Source: Sanguibacter antarcticus (GTDB lineage: Bacteria; Actinomycetota; Actinomycetes; Actinomycetales; Cellulomonadaceae). From it: a stretch of 64,000 nt of DNA. Position numbers and translations under genes: made by a program. The stretch lies in the NCBI RefSeq assembly GCF_002564005.1, contig NZ_PDJG01000001.1, positions 2,604,001 through 2,668,000 on the forward strand. The letters run 5' to 3'. The notes under the pieces are model-generated. The model made no database searches. It was not told the origin of the DNA and saw only the letters and a program-made list of their open reading frames with translations. Shown piece by piece: positions 52,021 through 61,047 of the stretch (position 1 is the first letter of the stretch; every line of letters begins with the position of its first letter).

Positions 52021-52878
52021 TCAGCGCCCGAGACGGCTCGCGACAGCGCGCGCGACGACCTGCGGCACAAGCCGACCAGCGTGGTAGAGCGCGCGGGTCT
52101 GGACGCCGACGACCCGGTTGACCCCACGGGGCACCCCGAGGACCCGTGATGGCTGCGTGGCCTGTCGGTAGACCGCCGCAGCGATCGTCTCGGTGGAGAG
52201 CCGGACCCCGAGGGCACTGACGCTCCCGGCAGCCTGTGCGTCGTCGACGAGCGCGGTCCGCACCCACAGCGGCGAGACGCAGAACGCCCGGATACCGAAC
52301 CGGAGCCACTCGAGGTCGAGCCCCTCGGTGATCGACTGGACGGCCGACTTCGTCGCGGCGTACGTGACGATGCCCGACTGGCCGTAGAACGCGGACGCCG
52401 AGCACATGGTGACGATGCGTGCCGGCTCACGCTCGGCCCCGACAGCGCCCTTTCCTCCCCCGCCGCGGGCACCTGCGACGCGCAGGTGGTTGAAGGCGGC
52501 CTGCGACCCCGCCAAGACGCCCTTGACGTTGATGTCGACGAGGCGAGACTGACTCTCCCAGGAGAGCTCCTCGAACGGCCCGGACACGATGGTCCCCGCG
52601 TTGTTGACGAGGACCGTGAGGCTGCCTGCGACAGCGACGAACTCGTCGAGCGCGCGGTCCCAGCCGCTACGGTCGGTGACGTCGAGCCGCGTGGTGACGA
52701 CAGGGCGGCGCGGTCGGCCCGTGCGGAGATCGGTGACGTGCTCCCATCCTGTCGCGAGCGCGTCCACGTCGACGTCGCTCACGCCGACGGTCCAGCCGTG
52801 GCGGAGGAAGGTCTCGGCGGTGGCGCGACCGATACCTCGGGCGGCGCCAGTGATGAAGACGGTGGTCTGGGAGGTCAT
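52021..52878 (-). CDS. Short-chain dehydrogenase/reductase
   Basis: 285-aa NAD(P)-dependent SDR. Cofactor motif TGAARGIG near residue 11, NNAGTIVSG near residue 92, catalytic Ser in CSASAFYG and YAATK (Tyr, Lys) near residue 162. A Gly/Ala-rich insert (GARGGGGKGAVGAERE) sits before the catalytic Ser. ATG 52878. It stands alone and the substrate is unknown. Confidence 0.9.
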   Translation of the reverse strand: MTSQTTVFITGAARGIGRATAETFLRHGWTVGVSDVDVDALATGWEHVTDLRTGRPRRPVVTTRLDVTDRSGWDRALDEFVAVAGSLTVLVNNAGTIVSGPFEELSWESQSRLVDINVKGVLAGSQAAFNHLRVAGARGGGGKGAVGAEREPARIVTMCSASAFYGQSGIVTYAATKSAVQSITEGLDLEWLRFGIRAFCVSPLWVRTALVDDAQAAGSVSALGVRLSTETIAAAVYRQATQPSRVLGVPRGVNRVVGVQTRALYHAGRLVPQVVARAVASRLGR

Positions 52879-53094
52879 GGGGAGAACTATCCACCTCAGC
52901 ATCGGTGCACGTCGCGCCAGAGATCTCGCCCGCCCAACGCCCACACCAACAGGCCGATAGTTTCGGCAGATCTTCGTTCCGAAGGACTCCTCATGGTCGG
53001 CCCCTCGAGGTCGATGGGCTGTGCGAGACCGGACCCATGGACGGGCCTGGGTCCAGGCCATGCGGACGGCCGAACAGAGGTCAGGAAAAGGTCA

Positions 53095-53718
53095 GTGGGT
53101 ATCGAGGCAATCTCTTCACGCATCATGGAGATCCAGACGACGATCGCGTCGATGTCGCAGCGCACTGCGCCGGTCGCCGCCTCCGCGAGCGTGTCCACCG
53201 CTGCGTCGAGCACATCGACCGCGTCCTCGTTCGACACAGTGCTCGCCCAGGCTCAGAGCCTCACCTCCGGCACCTCGACCGTCACCGCGAGCAGCGCCTC
53301 CCGATCGACGCTCAACGCCGACGGGATCCCGACCGATCTCGCGGCCTACGGCAACGGCAAGATCCCGCACGACGCCCTCGCGTCGATCGGCACGACCGGC
53401 CACCGCCTGTGGGCACCGGCGAGCGAGTCCTTCGAGAAGCTGCTCGCGGCCGCGAAGGCGGACGGCGTCGACATCGGCATCACGGACTCTTACCGGACCT
53501 ACGAGAGCCAGGTCGACCTTGCTGAGCGCAAGGGCTTGTACTCCCAGGGCGGCCTCGCCGCGACGCCAGGGACGAGCGACCACGGATGGGGCCTGAGCCT
53601 CGACCTCAAGCTCGACGGACCGGCGCTGGCCTGGATGCGGGCGAACGGCGCAGAGCACGGCTTTGTCGAGGACGTGCCGCGTGAACCGTGGCACTGGACA
53701 TTCCAGGGCGAAACGTGA
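53095..53718 (+). CDS. M15-family (VanY-like) peptidase with flagellar-type N-terminus
   Basis: 207-aa protein. The C-terminal half is a D-Ala-D-Ala carboxypeptidase-like domain: DSYRTYESQVDLAERKGLY, then GTSDHGWGLSLDLKL (zinc His/Asp) and PREPWHWTF (catalytic-zone His). The N-terminus, GIEAISSRIMEIQTTIASM followed by a Ser/Thr/Ala linker, has no signal peptide and looks like the leader part of peptidoglycan hydrolases encoded in actinobacterial flagellar clusters. GTG 53095 follows AAAAGG; ATG 53140 would cut the conserved N-terminus. It probably opens or trims cell wall; the flagellar link is an inference. Confidence 0.75.
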   Translation: MGIEAISSRIMEIQTTIASMSQRTAPVAASASVSTAASSTSTASSFDTVLAQAQSLTSGTSTVTASSASRSTLNADGIPTDLAAYGNGKIPHDALASIGTTGHRLWAPASESFEKLLAAAKADGVDIGITDSYRTYESQVDLAERKGLYSQGGLAATPGTSDHGWGLSLDLKLDGPALAWMRANGAEHGFVEDVPREPWHWTFQGET

Positions 53719-53824
53719 CTCTTCAAGAACCCGCGGTCACTGGACGACGGTAGGATGACAGCGATTTCAGCGCGAAAGTATCGAGCATGCGCTTTCTTCG
53801 TTGAAATTCTGCGGAATCACCCAT

Positions 53825-53840
53825 GGGTACTTCTCCCCAT
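53825..53840 (+). repeat. Third copy of the 16-bp leader core
   Basis: GGGTACTTCTCCCCAT differs by one base from the core in the two 30-aa peptide leaders (3406-3421, 3686-3701). Here ATGGG/CCCAT can pair. It lies in the gene-poor 53719-54131 stretch behind the M15 gene. About 55 bases further a GTG (53897) opens a frame to 54094, which is too weak to call. The rest of the stretch is C-rich and low in complexity. Confidence 0.55.
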
Positions 53841-54131
53841 ACTGTTCACCTCGCGTCGCCTTGAGTGCGGCCCCCGGTGGCTCTAGTGTCCTCAGGGTGA
53901 TCAGTCAGAAGCTCGATACCGCAGCAGAAGCTCCCCCTACGCTCGTCTCGCTCCGGCGAGTCGGATTTGCCGGGCTGGCGATGGCTAACCTCATCGTCGA
54001 GCACCCACTCGCGCCGTCGACCCCCCTCACCCCCCGCGCGGTCCGCGGACGCCGTTCTGGCGCCCCCGCCCGCGAGCACGCCCCGGTCTCCTGACGGCTC
54101 GTCTCCCTCTCCCCCCCCACCCCTGCACCAC

Positions 54132-54154
54132 CCCTCGCCCGCCCAGGGCGAGGG
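54132..54154 (-). terminator. Terminator of the ABC exporter operon
   Basis: CCCTCGCCC, loop GCCCA, GGGCGAGGG: perfect 9-bp stem ending five bases after the permease stop. Confidence 0.8.
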
Positions 54155-54159
54155 CGTAG

Positions 54160-55761
54160 TCATCGTGCGAGATCGCGCCTGCGGAAGCCCACGAAGCCGA
54201 TCGTCACGAACGCCGCCGTCACGAGGGCGAGCCAACCGAGCCCGCTCCAGTCCGTGTGGGTCGTGGCCATCTCTGGCACGTGCCAGAACGGGCTGATCGC
54301 CAGGACCCAGTCGCTGAGACCGAAGCTCGGCCCGAGAAGCGTGAGGCCGAACGAGGCGAGGACGCCCGCCCACGCGGCGATCCCCAGCGCCGGACGGGCC
54401 CCGATGACGAGCACAGAGAGCGCCACAACAGTCCAGACCGCCGGCGCGGTCGTCACCGCCTGCACGAGCGCGTCAGCGAAGCTCATCCCGATGTCCGCCC
54501 GTGCTGCGAGCAGCGCGACGAGGACCCCGGCGACGAGGACATAGACGGTCGAGGCGCCCAGCGCCAGCACCACGGTGCTCGCGAGGTAGCGGCGCCGAGA
54601 GACCGCGCCGGCGAGGACGGGCTCGACCCGGTCTTCGAGCTCCTCCGTGCGCAGCTTGAGGAGCACCTGGACGCCGGGCACCGCCGCGAGGATGCCCAGC
54701 AGACTCATGATGGTGCGGACGAACGCCGCGACCAGCTCGTCTGGGCTCGTCGCTCCGGCGGCCAAGATCTGCTGGACGGACGCGTCACCGCTGAAGAGGT
54801 CGTCGGCAGAGGCAGCGAAGTATCCGAAGACCACGCCGAGGCCCAGGAAGGCGACGGCCCACGTGATCATCGGTCCGCGGTTCAGGCGCACAGCGAGGCC
54901 CCAGGTGGTGAGCGTGGCACCGCGAGCGGACCCTGGGCGCGGCGCGATCGCCCCCTGCCCGTAGTCGCGACGGCTCTGCAGGACGAAGGCCACGGCCACC
55001 GCGACGAGCGCGAAGGCGACCGCGAAGAGCAGGGGCGCCCAGTGGCCGCCGCTGGCCGGACGGGTCTCCTGCATCCAGCCGAGCGGGTTGATCCACAGCG
55101 TCCAGGCCGGTGCGTCGAGCGAGGAGGAGAAGCCGCGGAGCACGAACAGGACGCCGAGGGTACCGACAGCCATCGAGCTGGCCGTGCGCGCGTCAGAGCC
55201 GATCTGGGAGGTCACCGCTGCCACCGCGGTGAACATCCAGCCGCTCGCAGTGAAGGTCGCCCCCAAGAGCAGGGAAGTCTCCCACCCTCCGCCGAACAGG
55301 ATCGTGGCGAGGCTGGCGACCACGCCCGCGGCCAGGGACCCGACGAGCGCCACCGCGATCCCGGACATCAGCCGGGAGGAGCGGCCCATCACCCCGGAGG
55401 CCAGGAGCTCGGCCTGGCCGGAGTCCTCTTGAGCGCGGGTGCTGCGGATCACCGTGAAGATCGCACCGAGCGCGACGAAGAACCCACCCAGCGTGAGGCT
55501 GCGCCAGGCGTTGAAGCCGTCGACCGAGCTGAGGTCGTAGGCGGGGCCGAAGATCAGGCCGAGCGCGGGGTTCGCGCCGAGCGCGGCGGCGAGCGCCAGG
55601 CGCTCGGCCGCGGTCGGGAAGACCCACGGGTAGATGAGGACGGACGACGCCGACAGGAACGTGACGATCCCGATCCAGGGGGCGAACCGGCGGCCGTCGT
55701 GCTTGAGGGAGGTGCGCAGCAGCGGCACCGTCCCGGTGAGGGACGTCGCGACGGCGCTCAT
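54160..55761 (-). CDS. Large ABC exporter permease
   Basis: 533-aa polytopic protein with about twelve hydrophobic segments in two similar halves, like a fused ABC-2 dimer (tetronasin/anthracycline-type exporters of actinobacteria). It begins [20 protein letters not shown] and ends [14 protein letters not shown] 55761 overlaps the ATPase stop (ATGA), so the two are coupled. The TetR gene divergent from the ATPase probably controls export of a toxic compound. Confidence 0.88.
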   Translation of the reverse strand: MSAVATSLTGTVPLLRTSLKHDGRRFAPWIGIVTFLSASSVLIYPWVFPTAAERLALAAALGANPALGLIFGPAYDLSSVDGFNAWRSLTLGGFFVALGAIFTVIRSTRAQEDSGQAELLASGVMGRSSRLMSGIAVALVGSLAAGVVASLATILFGGGWETSLLLGATFTASGWMFTAVAAVTSQIGSDARTASSMAVGTLGVLFVLRGFSSSLDAPAWTLWINPLGWMQETRPASGGHWAPLLFAVAFALVAVAVAFVLQSRRDYGQGAIAPRPGSARGATLTTWGLAVRLNRGPMITWAVAFLGLGVVFGYFAASADDLFSGDASVQQILAAGATSPDELVAAFVRTIMSLLGILAAVPGVQVLLKLRTEELEDRVEPVLAGAVSRRRYLASTVVLALGASTVYVLVAGVLVALLAARADIGMSFADALVQAVTTAPAVWTVVALSVLVIGARPALGIAAWAGVLASFGLTLLGPSFGLSDWVLAISPFWHVPEMATTHTDWSGLGWLALVTAAFVTIGFVGFRRRDLAR

Positions 55762-56666
55762 CGGGCTGCCTCTGCGTCGTCGCTGCCGTAGAGGCGCAGG
55801 AACAGGCTCTCGAGCGACGGCGGGGCGACGGTCAACGCCGTGAGGCCTGCGGGGGCGAGCAGGGTCATCGCCTCGCCGATCCGGCCGGACTCGACGCTCA
55901 CCACCAGCGTGGCGCCGTCGACGTGGACGTCGCCGAACAGCTCGCGGTCGCTGAGGTCGGGGGGTCGCGTCGTGCTGGCGTGGATCGTGGTGCGGGCGCG
56001 CCCGCGCAGGTCGGTCAAGGTGCCGGACCGGACGATCTGCCCGTCGCGGATGATGCTCACGCGGTCTGCCAGGATCTCGACCTCAGCGAGGATGTGGCTG
56101 GACAGAAGCACGGTCGCTCCCCGCTGCGTGGCCTCGGTGACGACCTCTTGGAAGACGTTCTCCATGAGGGGGTCGAGGCCGGAGGTGGGTTCGTCGAGCA
56201 CGAGGAGCTCGGCGTCTGAGGCGAGCGCCGCGACGATCGCGACCTTCTGGCGGTTGCCCTTGGAGTACTGCCGGCCCCGCTTGGTCGGGTCTAGCTCGAA
56301 GCGCTCGACGAGCTCGGCCCGACGCTGCTCGTCGAGGCCGCCGCGGAGCGCGCCGAGGAGGTCGATCGCCTCGCCTCCGGTCATCCCCGGCCAGAGGGAG
56401 ACGTCTCCGGGGACGTAGGCCAGGCGGCGGTGCAGCTCGACGGTGTCGGTCCACGGGTCGCCGCCGAGGAGGCGGACGGTGCCGCCGTCGGCCTTGAGCA
56501 GGCCGAGCAGGATCCTGATCGTGGTGGACTTGCCGGCGCCGTTGGGGCCAAGGAACCCGTGCACCTCGCCTCGCTCGACCTCCATGTCGACGCCCCGGAG
56601 CGCCGGGAACTTTCCGTAGGACTTCGTCAGTCCCACGCTCTCGACCACCGTGTCTGGTCCGCTCAT
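55758..56666 (-). CDS. ABC exporter ATPase
   Basis: 302-aa ATPase. Walker [21 protein letters not shown] near residue 35, signature [15 protein letters not shown] near residue 130 (an SKGN variant of LSGG), Walker [17 protein letters not shown] and H-loop [12 protein letters not shown]. The C-terminus is the DrrA-type extension. ATG 56666; a longer open frame upstream runs into the operator and is rejected. Coupled to the large permease. Confidence 0.92.
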   Translation of the reverse strand: MSGPDTVVESVGLTKSYGKFPALRGVDMEVERGEVHGFLGPNGAGKSTTIRILLGLLKADGGTVRLLGGDPWTDTVELHRRLAYVPGDVSLWPGMTGGEAIDLLGALRGGLDEQRRAELVERFELDPTKRGRQYSKGNRQKVAIVAALASDAELLVLDEPTSGLDPLMENVFQEVVTEATQRGATVLLSSHILAEVEILADRVSIIRDGQIVRSGTLTDLRGRARTTIHASTTRPPDLSDRELFGDVHVDGATLVVSVESGRIGEAMTLLAPAGLTALTVAPPSLESLFLRLYGSDDAEAAR

Positions 56667-56720
56667 CGGATCGTCCCCTCGTGTCTGGTGCACCCGACGG
56701 CCGGGCACCCCCAGTAAACT

Positions 56721-56748
56721 CCCCATACAGAGAATTCCACAAGTGGGG
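56721..56748. promoter_or_regulatory. Operator candidate between ABC exporter and TetR gene
   Basis: CCCCA (56721-56725) and TGGGG (56744-56748) are symmetric about the palindrome GAATTC (56732-56737), all sharing one centre. It lies 55 bp from the ATPase start and 30 bp from tetR. Confidence 0.5.
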
Positions 56749-56778
56749 AAGTCCACGCGCGGAGAGTATCGTGGGGGC

Positions 56779-57381
56779 ATGACGACGCCTGGACCCCGAC
56801 GGAACAGACCGACCGGTCGGAGAGCAGGCGACAGCGGCACCCGGGAGGCGATCCTCGACGCAGCCCTGAGCCTGTTCGCCGAGCACGGCTACGAGAGCGC
56901 CTCGATCCGCGCGATCGCCTCGACCGCAGGCGTCGACCCGGCGCTCATCCGGCACTTCTTCGGCGACAAAGAAGCGCTGTTCGCGGCAGCCGTCGCCGAC
57001 CGGACCACCATCCCGACCCGCATCGCGGCCGCCATGAGCGGCGACCCGACGACCGCAGGCCGTGAGATCGCCGACGTGTACCTGCGGCTCTGGGAAGAGG
57101 CGGACACCCGGAAGGTCCTGCTCGCGCTGTTTCGCTCGGCCGTGACCTCAGCGAACGCCGCCGACATCCTGCGCGACGTGTTCCTCGCTCGCATCCTGGA
57201 GAACGCCGCCCACGACGCCGAGGAGATGCGACGCTTCACCCTCGCAGGCTCCCACCTGCTCGGCGTCGCCCTCGCCCGCCACCTCGTGCGGATCCCCCCG
57301 CTCGCGGACCTCACCCTCGACGAGCTCGTCGACGAGGTCGCACCGACGATCCAGCGCTACCTCACAGACACCCACCGCTAG
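56779..57381 (+). CDS. TetR-family regulator of the ABC exporter
   Basis: 200-aa regulator. The N-terminal HTH region is [20 protein letters not shown], then [20 protein letters not shown]. The helical C-terminus resembles the TetR_C_17 type ([20 protein letters not shown]). ATG 56779. It is divergent from the exporter ATPase with a symmetric site between, so it likely represses both until the exported compound binds. Confidence 0.9.
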   Translation: MTTPGPRRNRPTGRRAGDSGTREAILDAALSLFAEHGYESASIRAIASTAGVDPALIRHFFGDKEALFAAAVADRTTIPTRIAAAMSGDPTTAGREIADVYLRLWEEADTRKVLLALFRSAVTSANAADILRDVFLARILENAAHDAEEMRRFTLAGSHLLGVALARHLVRIPPLADLTLDELVDEVAPTIQRYLTDTHR

Positions 57382-57383
57382 AG

Positions 57384-57400
57384 GACGGCCGCCGGCCGTC
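57384..57400. terminator. Bidirectional terminator between tetR and acyl-CoA dehydrogenase
   Basis: GACGGCC, loop GCC, GGCCGTC lies between convergent genes, three bases after the tetR stop and overlapping the other stop. Confidence 0.65.
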
Positions 57401-58577
57401 AGACGAAGGCCGCGTGCCCCGTGATGGCTCGCCCGACGATGAGCGAGTTCATCTCGCGCGTGCCCTCGAACGAGTAGATGGCCTCGGCGTCAGCGAACCG
57501 GCGGGCGACACCGTAGTCGAGCAAGATGCCGTTGCCACCCATGATCTCGCGCGCCCACCCGACCGTCTCGCGCATCCGGCTCGTCGCGAACGACTTCGCC
57601 AGGGCCGCGTGCTCGTCGCCCTGGCGACCCTCGTCGAGCAGCTGGGACACCTGCATGCACAGGGCGATGCTCGCGGTGATGTTGCCGAGGCACCGCGTGA
57701 GCAGGTCCTGGACGAGCTGGTGGGCCGCGATCGGCTTGCCGAACTGCTCCCGCTCCTTGGCGTACGCGAGCGCGGCCTCGTAGGCGCCGATCGCGTTCCC
57801 CACAGCCTGCCACGCCACCTCGGCGCGCGTGAGCCTCAGGACGGTCGCGACGTCGCGGAACGAGTGGATCTCCTGGAGGCGCAGCTCATCGGGCACGACG
57901 ACGCCCTGGAGCACGATGTCGGCGTTCTGCACGGTCCGCAGGCTCTGCTTGCCCTCGATCTTCGTCGCGGTGAAGCCCGGCGTCTCGGTGGGGACGATGA
58001 AGCCCTTCACCTGGTCGTCGGCGACGTCTCGCGCCCAGATGATCACGACGTCCGCAAAGGTCGCGTTGCCGATCCAGCGCTTGGCGCCGTCGAGCACCCA
58101 CGTGTCGCCACGACGCGCCGCCGTGGTCCGCAGCCCCCGCGCTGAGTCAGAGCCTGAGAGCGGCTCGGTGAGACCGAACGCCCCGATGATCTCGCCACGG
58201 CCCATCCTCGGGAGCCACTCCTTGCGCTGGACGTCCGAGCCGCCGACGCCGATCGCTCCCATGGCGAGCCCGCTCTGCACACCGACGAACGTCGTGACGG
58301 ACGCGTCGACCCGGCCCATCTCCAGCGCGGCCCAGCCGCGGTACCGGGCGCTGTTCTCGAAGTGGCGCGACTCTTCCCACGACGACCCGAGGACGCCGAG
58401 GTTGCCGAGCCCAGGGACGATCTCGTGCGGAAACTCGGCACGGTCCCAGCAGTCGTCGGCGATGGGGCGCACGTGGGTGTCGAAGAACTCCCGGATCTCG
58501 AGGATCGAGGTGTTCTCGCGGGCGGTGAGGCTGTCCTGGAAGTGAAAGAAGTCGACTTCGAGGGATCGTGCAAGCAT
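57399..58577 (-). CDS. Acyl-CoA dehydrogenase
   Basis: 392-aa FAD enzyme of the glutaryl-CoA dehydrogenase-like branch. GAFGLTEPLSGSD near residue 132, WIGNATFADVVIIWARD near residue 172, REQFGKPIAAHQLVQDLLTR near residue 279 and MGGNGILLDYGVARRFADAE near residue 346; the usual catalytic Glu lies in YSFEGTREMN near residue 370. ATG 58577 follows GGAG by six bases. It is divergent from a QsdR-type regulator with an inverted repeat between, so it is probably controlled by it. Acyl substrate unknown. Confidence 0.92.
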   Translation of the reverse strand: MLARSLEVDFFHFQDSLTARENTSILEIREFFDTHVRPIADDCWDRAEFPHEIVPGLGNLGVLGSSWEESRHFENSARYRGWAALEMGRVDASVTTFVGVQSGLAMGAIGVGGSDVQRKEWLPRMGRGEIIGAFGLTEPLSGSDSARGLRTTAARRGDTWVLDGAKRWIGNATFADVVIIWARDVADDQVKGFIVPTETPGFTATKIEGKQSLRTVQNADIVLQGVVVPDELRLQEIHSFRDVATVLRLTRAEVAWQAVGNAIGAYEAALAYAKEREQFGKPIAAHQLVQDLLTRCLGNITASIALCMQVSQLLDEGRQGDEHAALAKSFATSRMRETVGWAREIMGGNGILLDYGVARRFADAEAIYSFEGTREMNSLIVGRAITGHAAFV

Positions 58578-58636
58578 CCTGAGCTCCGTTGCTGTGGGTG
58601 GCCGCGCAGGTCGGCGACGAGCCTGCGCAGGCCAAC

Positions 58637-58666
58637 TATGCATCATTCCCCAGAACGTTGCATAGA
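58637..58666. promoter_or_regulatory. Inverted repeat between acyl-CoA dehydrogenase and QsdR-type gene
   Basis: CTATGCA (58637-58643) and TGCATAG (58660-58666) are exact complements 16 bp apart. ACGTTGCA of the right arm recurs at 58699-58706. A candidate operator for the TetR/QsdR regulator. Confidence 0.55.
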
Positions 58667-58737
58667 CCGCAGGGTGACCACATACCCCACGTCACAGGAC
58701 GTTGCAGCCGCGAGAAGCGCCCGGCTAGGGTGCGCCC

Positions 58738-59394
58738 ATGACCGACGAGCCCGGCGACACCAGCACCACGGCAGGGATGGGAAGCCTCGGCACCAGCCTC
58801 GTGCCCAGTGCCCTCTCCCGACGGCTGCAGCCCGGACCGGACCTCCACGAGGACGCCCTGCGGGCGTTCGTCCACGCCCGCAAGACCTTCATCGCCGGCG
58901 AACGCGTCGACATGACCGTGCTCGCCGCGAGCCTCGGCGTCGACCGCACGTCCCTGTTCCGCTGGGTCGGCAAGCGCGACGCCCTCCTCTCAGAGGTCCT
59001 GTGGTCCCTCGCAGCACCCACCCTCGACCAGGTCGACCGTCGGGCCGTCGGTGCCGGAGCCGACCGGGTCGTCACCGTGCTCACCGACTTCACCGGCGCG
59101 CTCATCGACACCGAGTACTTCCGCGCGTTCCTGCGCCGTGAGCCCGCCCGGGCGCTGCGCCTGCTCACCACGAAGGAGAGCCACGTCCAGCGCCGCTTCG
59201 TCGCCGTCACCGAGGCCGCCCTGCGCGAGGAGAGCGACGCCGGCCGCATGACGCTCACCCTCCCGTGCCACGACCTCGCCTACCTCCTCGTGCGGATCTC
59301 GGAGTCGTTCACCTACACCGACCTCATCACCGGCGAAGCCCCCAGCGGCGAGCGCGCGCTCGCCGCGTTCCGCCTCGTCCTGCGCCCGGCCTGA
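58738..59394 (+). CDS. TetR/QsdR-type transcriptional regulator
   Basis: 218-aa regulator. After a 35-residue variable head comes the HTH ALRAFVHARKTFIAGERVDM, then AASLGVDRTSLFRWVGKRDA. The C-terminal domain (RREPARALRLLTTKESHVQR, DLAYLLVRISESFTYTDLIT) matches the QsdR group. Family members control lactone or acyl metabolism. It is divergent from acyl-CoA dehydrogenase and probably senses an acyl-CoA. ATG 58738. Confidence 0.88.
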   Translation: MTDEPGDTSTTAGMGSLGTSLVPSALSRRLQPGPDLHEDALRAFVHARKTFIAGERVDMTVLAASLGVDRTSLFRWVGKRDALLSEVLWSLAAPTLDQVDRRAVGAGADRVVTVLTDFTGALIDTEYFRAFLRREPARALRLLTTKESHVQRRFVAVTEAALREESDAGRMTLTLPCHDLAYLLVRISESFTYTDLITGEAPSGERALAAFRLVLRPA

Positions 59395-59467
59395 CCTCGC
59401 ACGGCAGGTCCGCAGGTCCGCTCAGACCCACTGACGCGCCGCACGAGACCAGGCCGCGCATCGACGG

Positions 59468-59893
59468 TCAGGCTGCGTCGTAGGCGACCGCGACGTCAAG
59501 GACCCAGACGACGCCGAACGCGTCCTCCACCATGCCGTAGAGCGGGGAGAACGCCGACGGTCCGAGATCGGCGAGCACGGTCGACCCCTCGGCCAGCCGT
59601 CCCCAGAGCTCGGAGATCTCGTCGGCAGAGTCGCCGCGCACGGAGACGAAGAGGGACTTCTCGCCCTGGTCGTACGGGACGCTCGCGGGGACGTCGTACG
59701 CCATGATCTGGAACCCGTTCTCTACGACGACCTGGCCGTACTTCACCTGCTGCGCCTCGGAAGGCGTCTCGACGCTGGACGCGTCCGCGTTCGTGACGAC
59801 GACGAGCCGTCCGCCGAAGACGTCGTGGTACTTCTCGAGTGCCGCGCGCGCGTCGCCGCGGAAGTTCAGGTGAGGGGTGGTGGTGACAGTCAT
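59468..59893 (-). CDS. VOC-family protein (PhnB/glyoxalase-like)
   Basis: 141-aa metal-fold protein opening MTVTTTPHLNFRGDARAALE, with FGGRLVVVTNADASS near residue 26 and a C-terminal GMVEDAFGVVWVLDV typical of the PhnB/3-demethylubiquinone-like VOC group. In such short members the enzymatic role is usually unknown. ATG 59893. It is divergent from a WYL regulator (105 bp apart), which probably controls it. Confidence 0.9.
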   Translation of the reverse strand: MTVTTTPHLNFRGDARAALEKYHDVFGGRLVVVTNADASSVETPSEAQQVKYGQVVVENGFQIMAYDVPASVPYDQGEKSLFVSVRGDSADEISELWGRLAEGSTVLADLGPSAFSPLYGMVEDAFGVVWVLDVAVAYDAA

Positions 59894-59998
59894 GTCTGCT
59901 CCTGGGTGAGATGCGCCCCGGGTCGTTCCCCGGACACCACGAACTCTCACAGCGATACAGGACAGCCTCGGTCCTCTACCGACCGTAGGGTCGGGCCT

Positions 59999-61045
59999 AT
60001 GACGACGACCACCGCGACGACGTCTCGCCTCCTCGCGCTCCTCTCGCTCTTGCAGACACGACGAGACTGGCCCGGCCCCATCCTCGCCGAGCGCCTCGAC
60101 ATCACGCACCGGACGGTCCGGCGAGACGTCGAGCGCCTCCGCGAGATGGGCTACAGCATCCGCGCCCTCAGGGGACCGGCCGGTGGCTACCGCCTCGACG
60201 CAGGCACCGAGCTCCCGCCGCTGCTCTTCGACGACGACCAGGCCGTCGCGCTCGCCCTCGCCCTCCAGTCCGCGGCGTCGAGCGGTGCCGACATCGACGA
60301 GGCCGCCGTCCGCGCCCTCGCCACGGTGCGCCAGGTCATGCCGCCACGCCTGCGCCACCGGCTCGACTCTCTCGACGTCACCGTGCTCCCTGGACGGCCC
60401 TCGGCGCGGCCCTCCGGCGACCCCAGCAGCACCGCCGAGCAGGTGTCGCCCGGCCTGCTCGTCGACCTCTCGACAGCCGTCCGCGCCCGAGAGGTCCTAC
60501 GCCTCGACTACGCGAGCACCGGCGAGCAGGACCGCGATCGGGACGACACCCGTCGCGAGAGCCGGGACCTGCGCCCACCCCGCCGCATCGAACCGCACCA
60601 CGTCGTCACCTCGCACGGACGCTGGTACCTCGTCGCGTGGGACCTCGACGCGGACGGCTGGCGGATCTTCCGCACCGACAGGATCACCCTGCGCACCCCG
60701 AACGGTCCACGGTTCACCCCGCGAGAAGTTCCCGGCGGGGAGGTGCGCTCCTTCGTCTCCGCGCAGTTCAAGGGCGCACGACGGGCCGACGTCTGGCCCT
60801 GCCTCGGGACCGCCGTCCTCGACCTCCCGGCCGCCGCGGTCCTCCCGTTCGTCGGTGACGGGAGCGTCGAAGCACTCGGGCACGACCGGTGCAGGATCAC
60901 GGTCGGTTCCTGGTCCTGGGTGGCGCTCGCCGCCTCGCTCGGCCGGTTCGGCGCCGTCGTCACGGGCGTCGAGCCGCCCGAGCTCGTCGACGCCTTCAGC
61001 CTGCTCGCGGTCCGCTACGCGGAAGCAGCGACCGCGAGCCGCTGA
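59999..61045 (+). CDS. WYL-domain transcriptional regulator (YafY type)
   Basis: 348-aa regulator. The N-terminal winged helix (SRLLALLSLLQTRRDWPGPI, TVRRDVERLREMGYSI, RGPAGGYRLDAG) is followed by a WYL domain with RIEPHHVVTSHGRWYLVAWD near residue 200 and the C-terminal WCX extension. WYL proteins sense nucleotides or single-stranded DNA. ATG 59999. It is divergent from the VOC gene and convergent with yihY (stops only two bases apart). Confidence 0.92.
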   Translation: MTTTTATTSRLLALLSLLQTRRDWPGPILAERLDITHRTVRRDVERLREMGYSIRALRGPAGGYRLDAGTELPPLLFDDDQAVALALALQSAASSGADIDEAAVRALATVRQVMPPRLRHRLDSLDVTVLPGRPSARPSGDPSSTAEQVSPGLLVDLSTAVRAREVLRLDYASTGEQDRDRDDTRRESRDLRPPRRIEPHHVVTSHGRWYLVAWDLDADGWRIFRTDRITLRTPNGPRFTPREVPGGEVRSFVSAQFKGARRADVWPCLGTAVLDLPAAAVLPFVGDGSVEALGHDRCRITVGSWSWVALAASLGRFGAVVTGVEPPELVDAFSLLAVRYAEAATASR

Positions 61046-61047
61046 CG

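Noticed and set aside
53897..54094. Small plus-strand frame starting GTG behind the third leader core
   Set aside because: No ribosome binding site, and the second half is low-complexity Pro/Arg/Ser from a C-rich tract.
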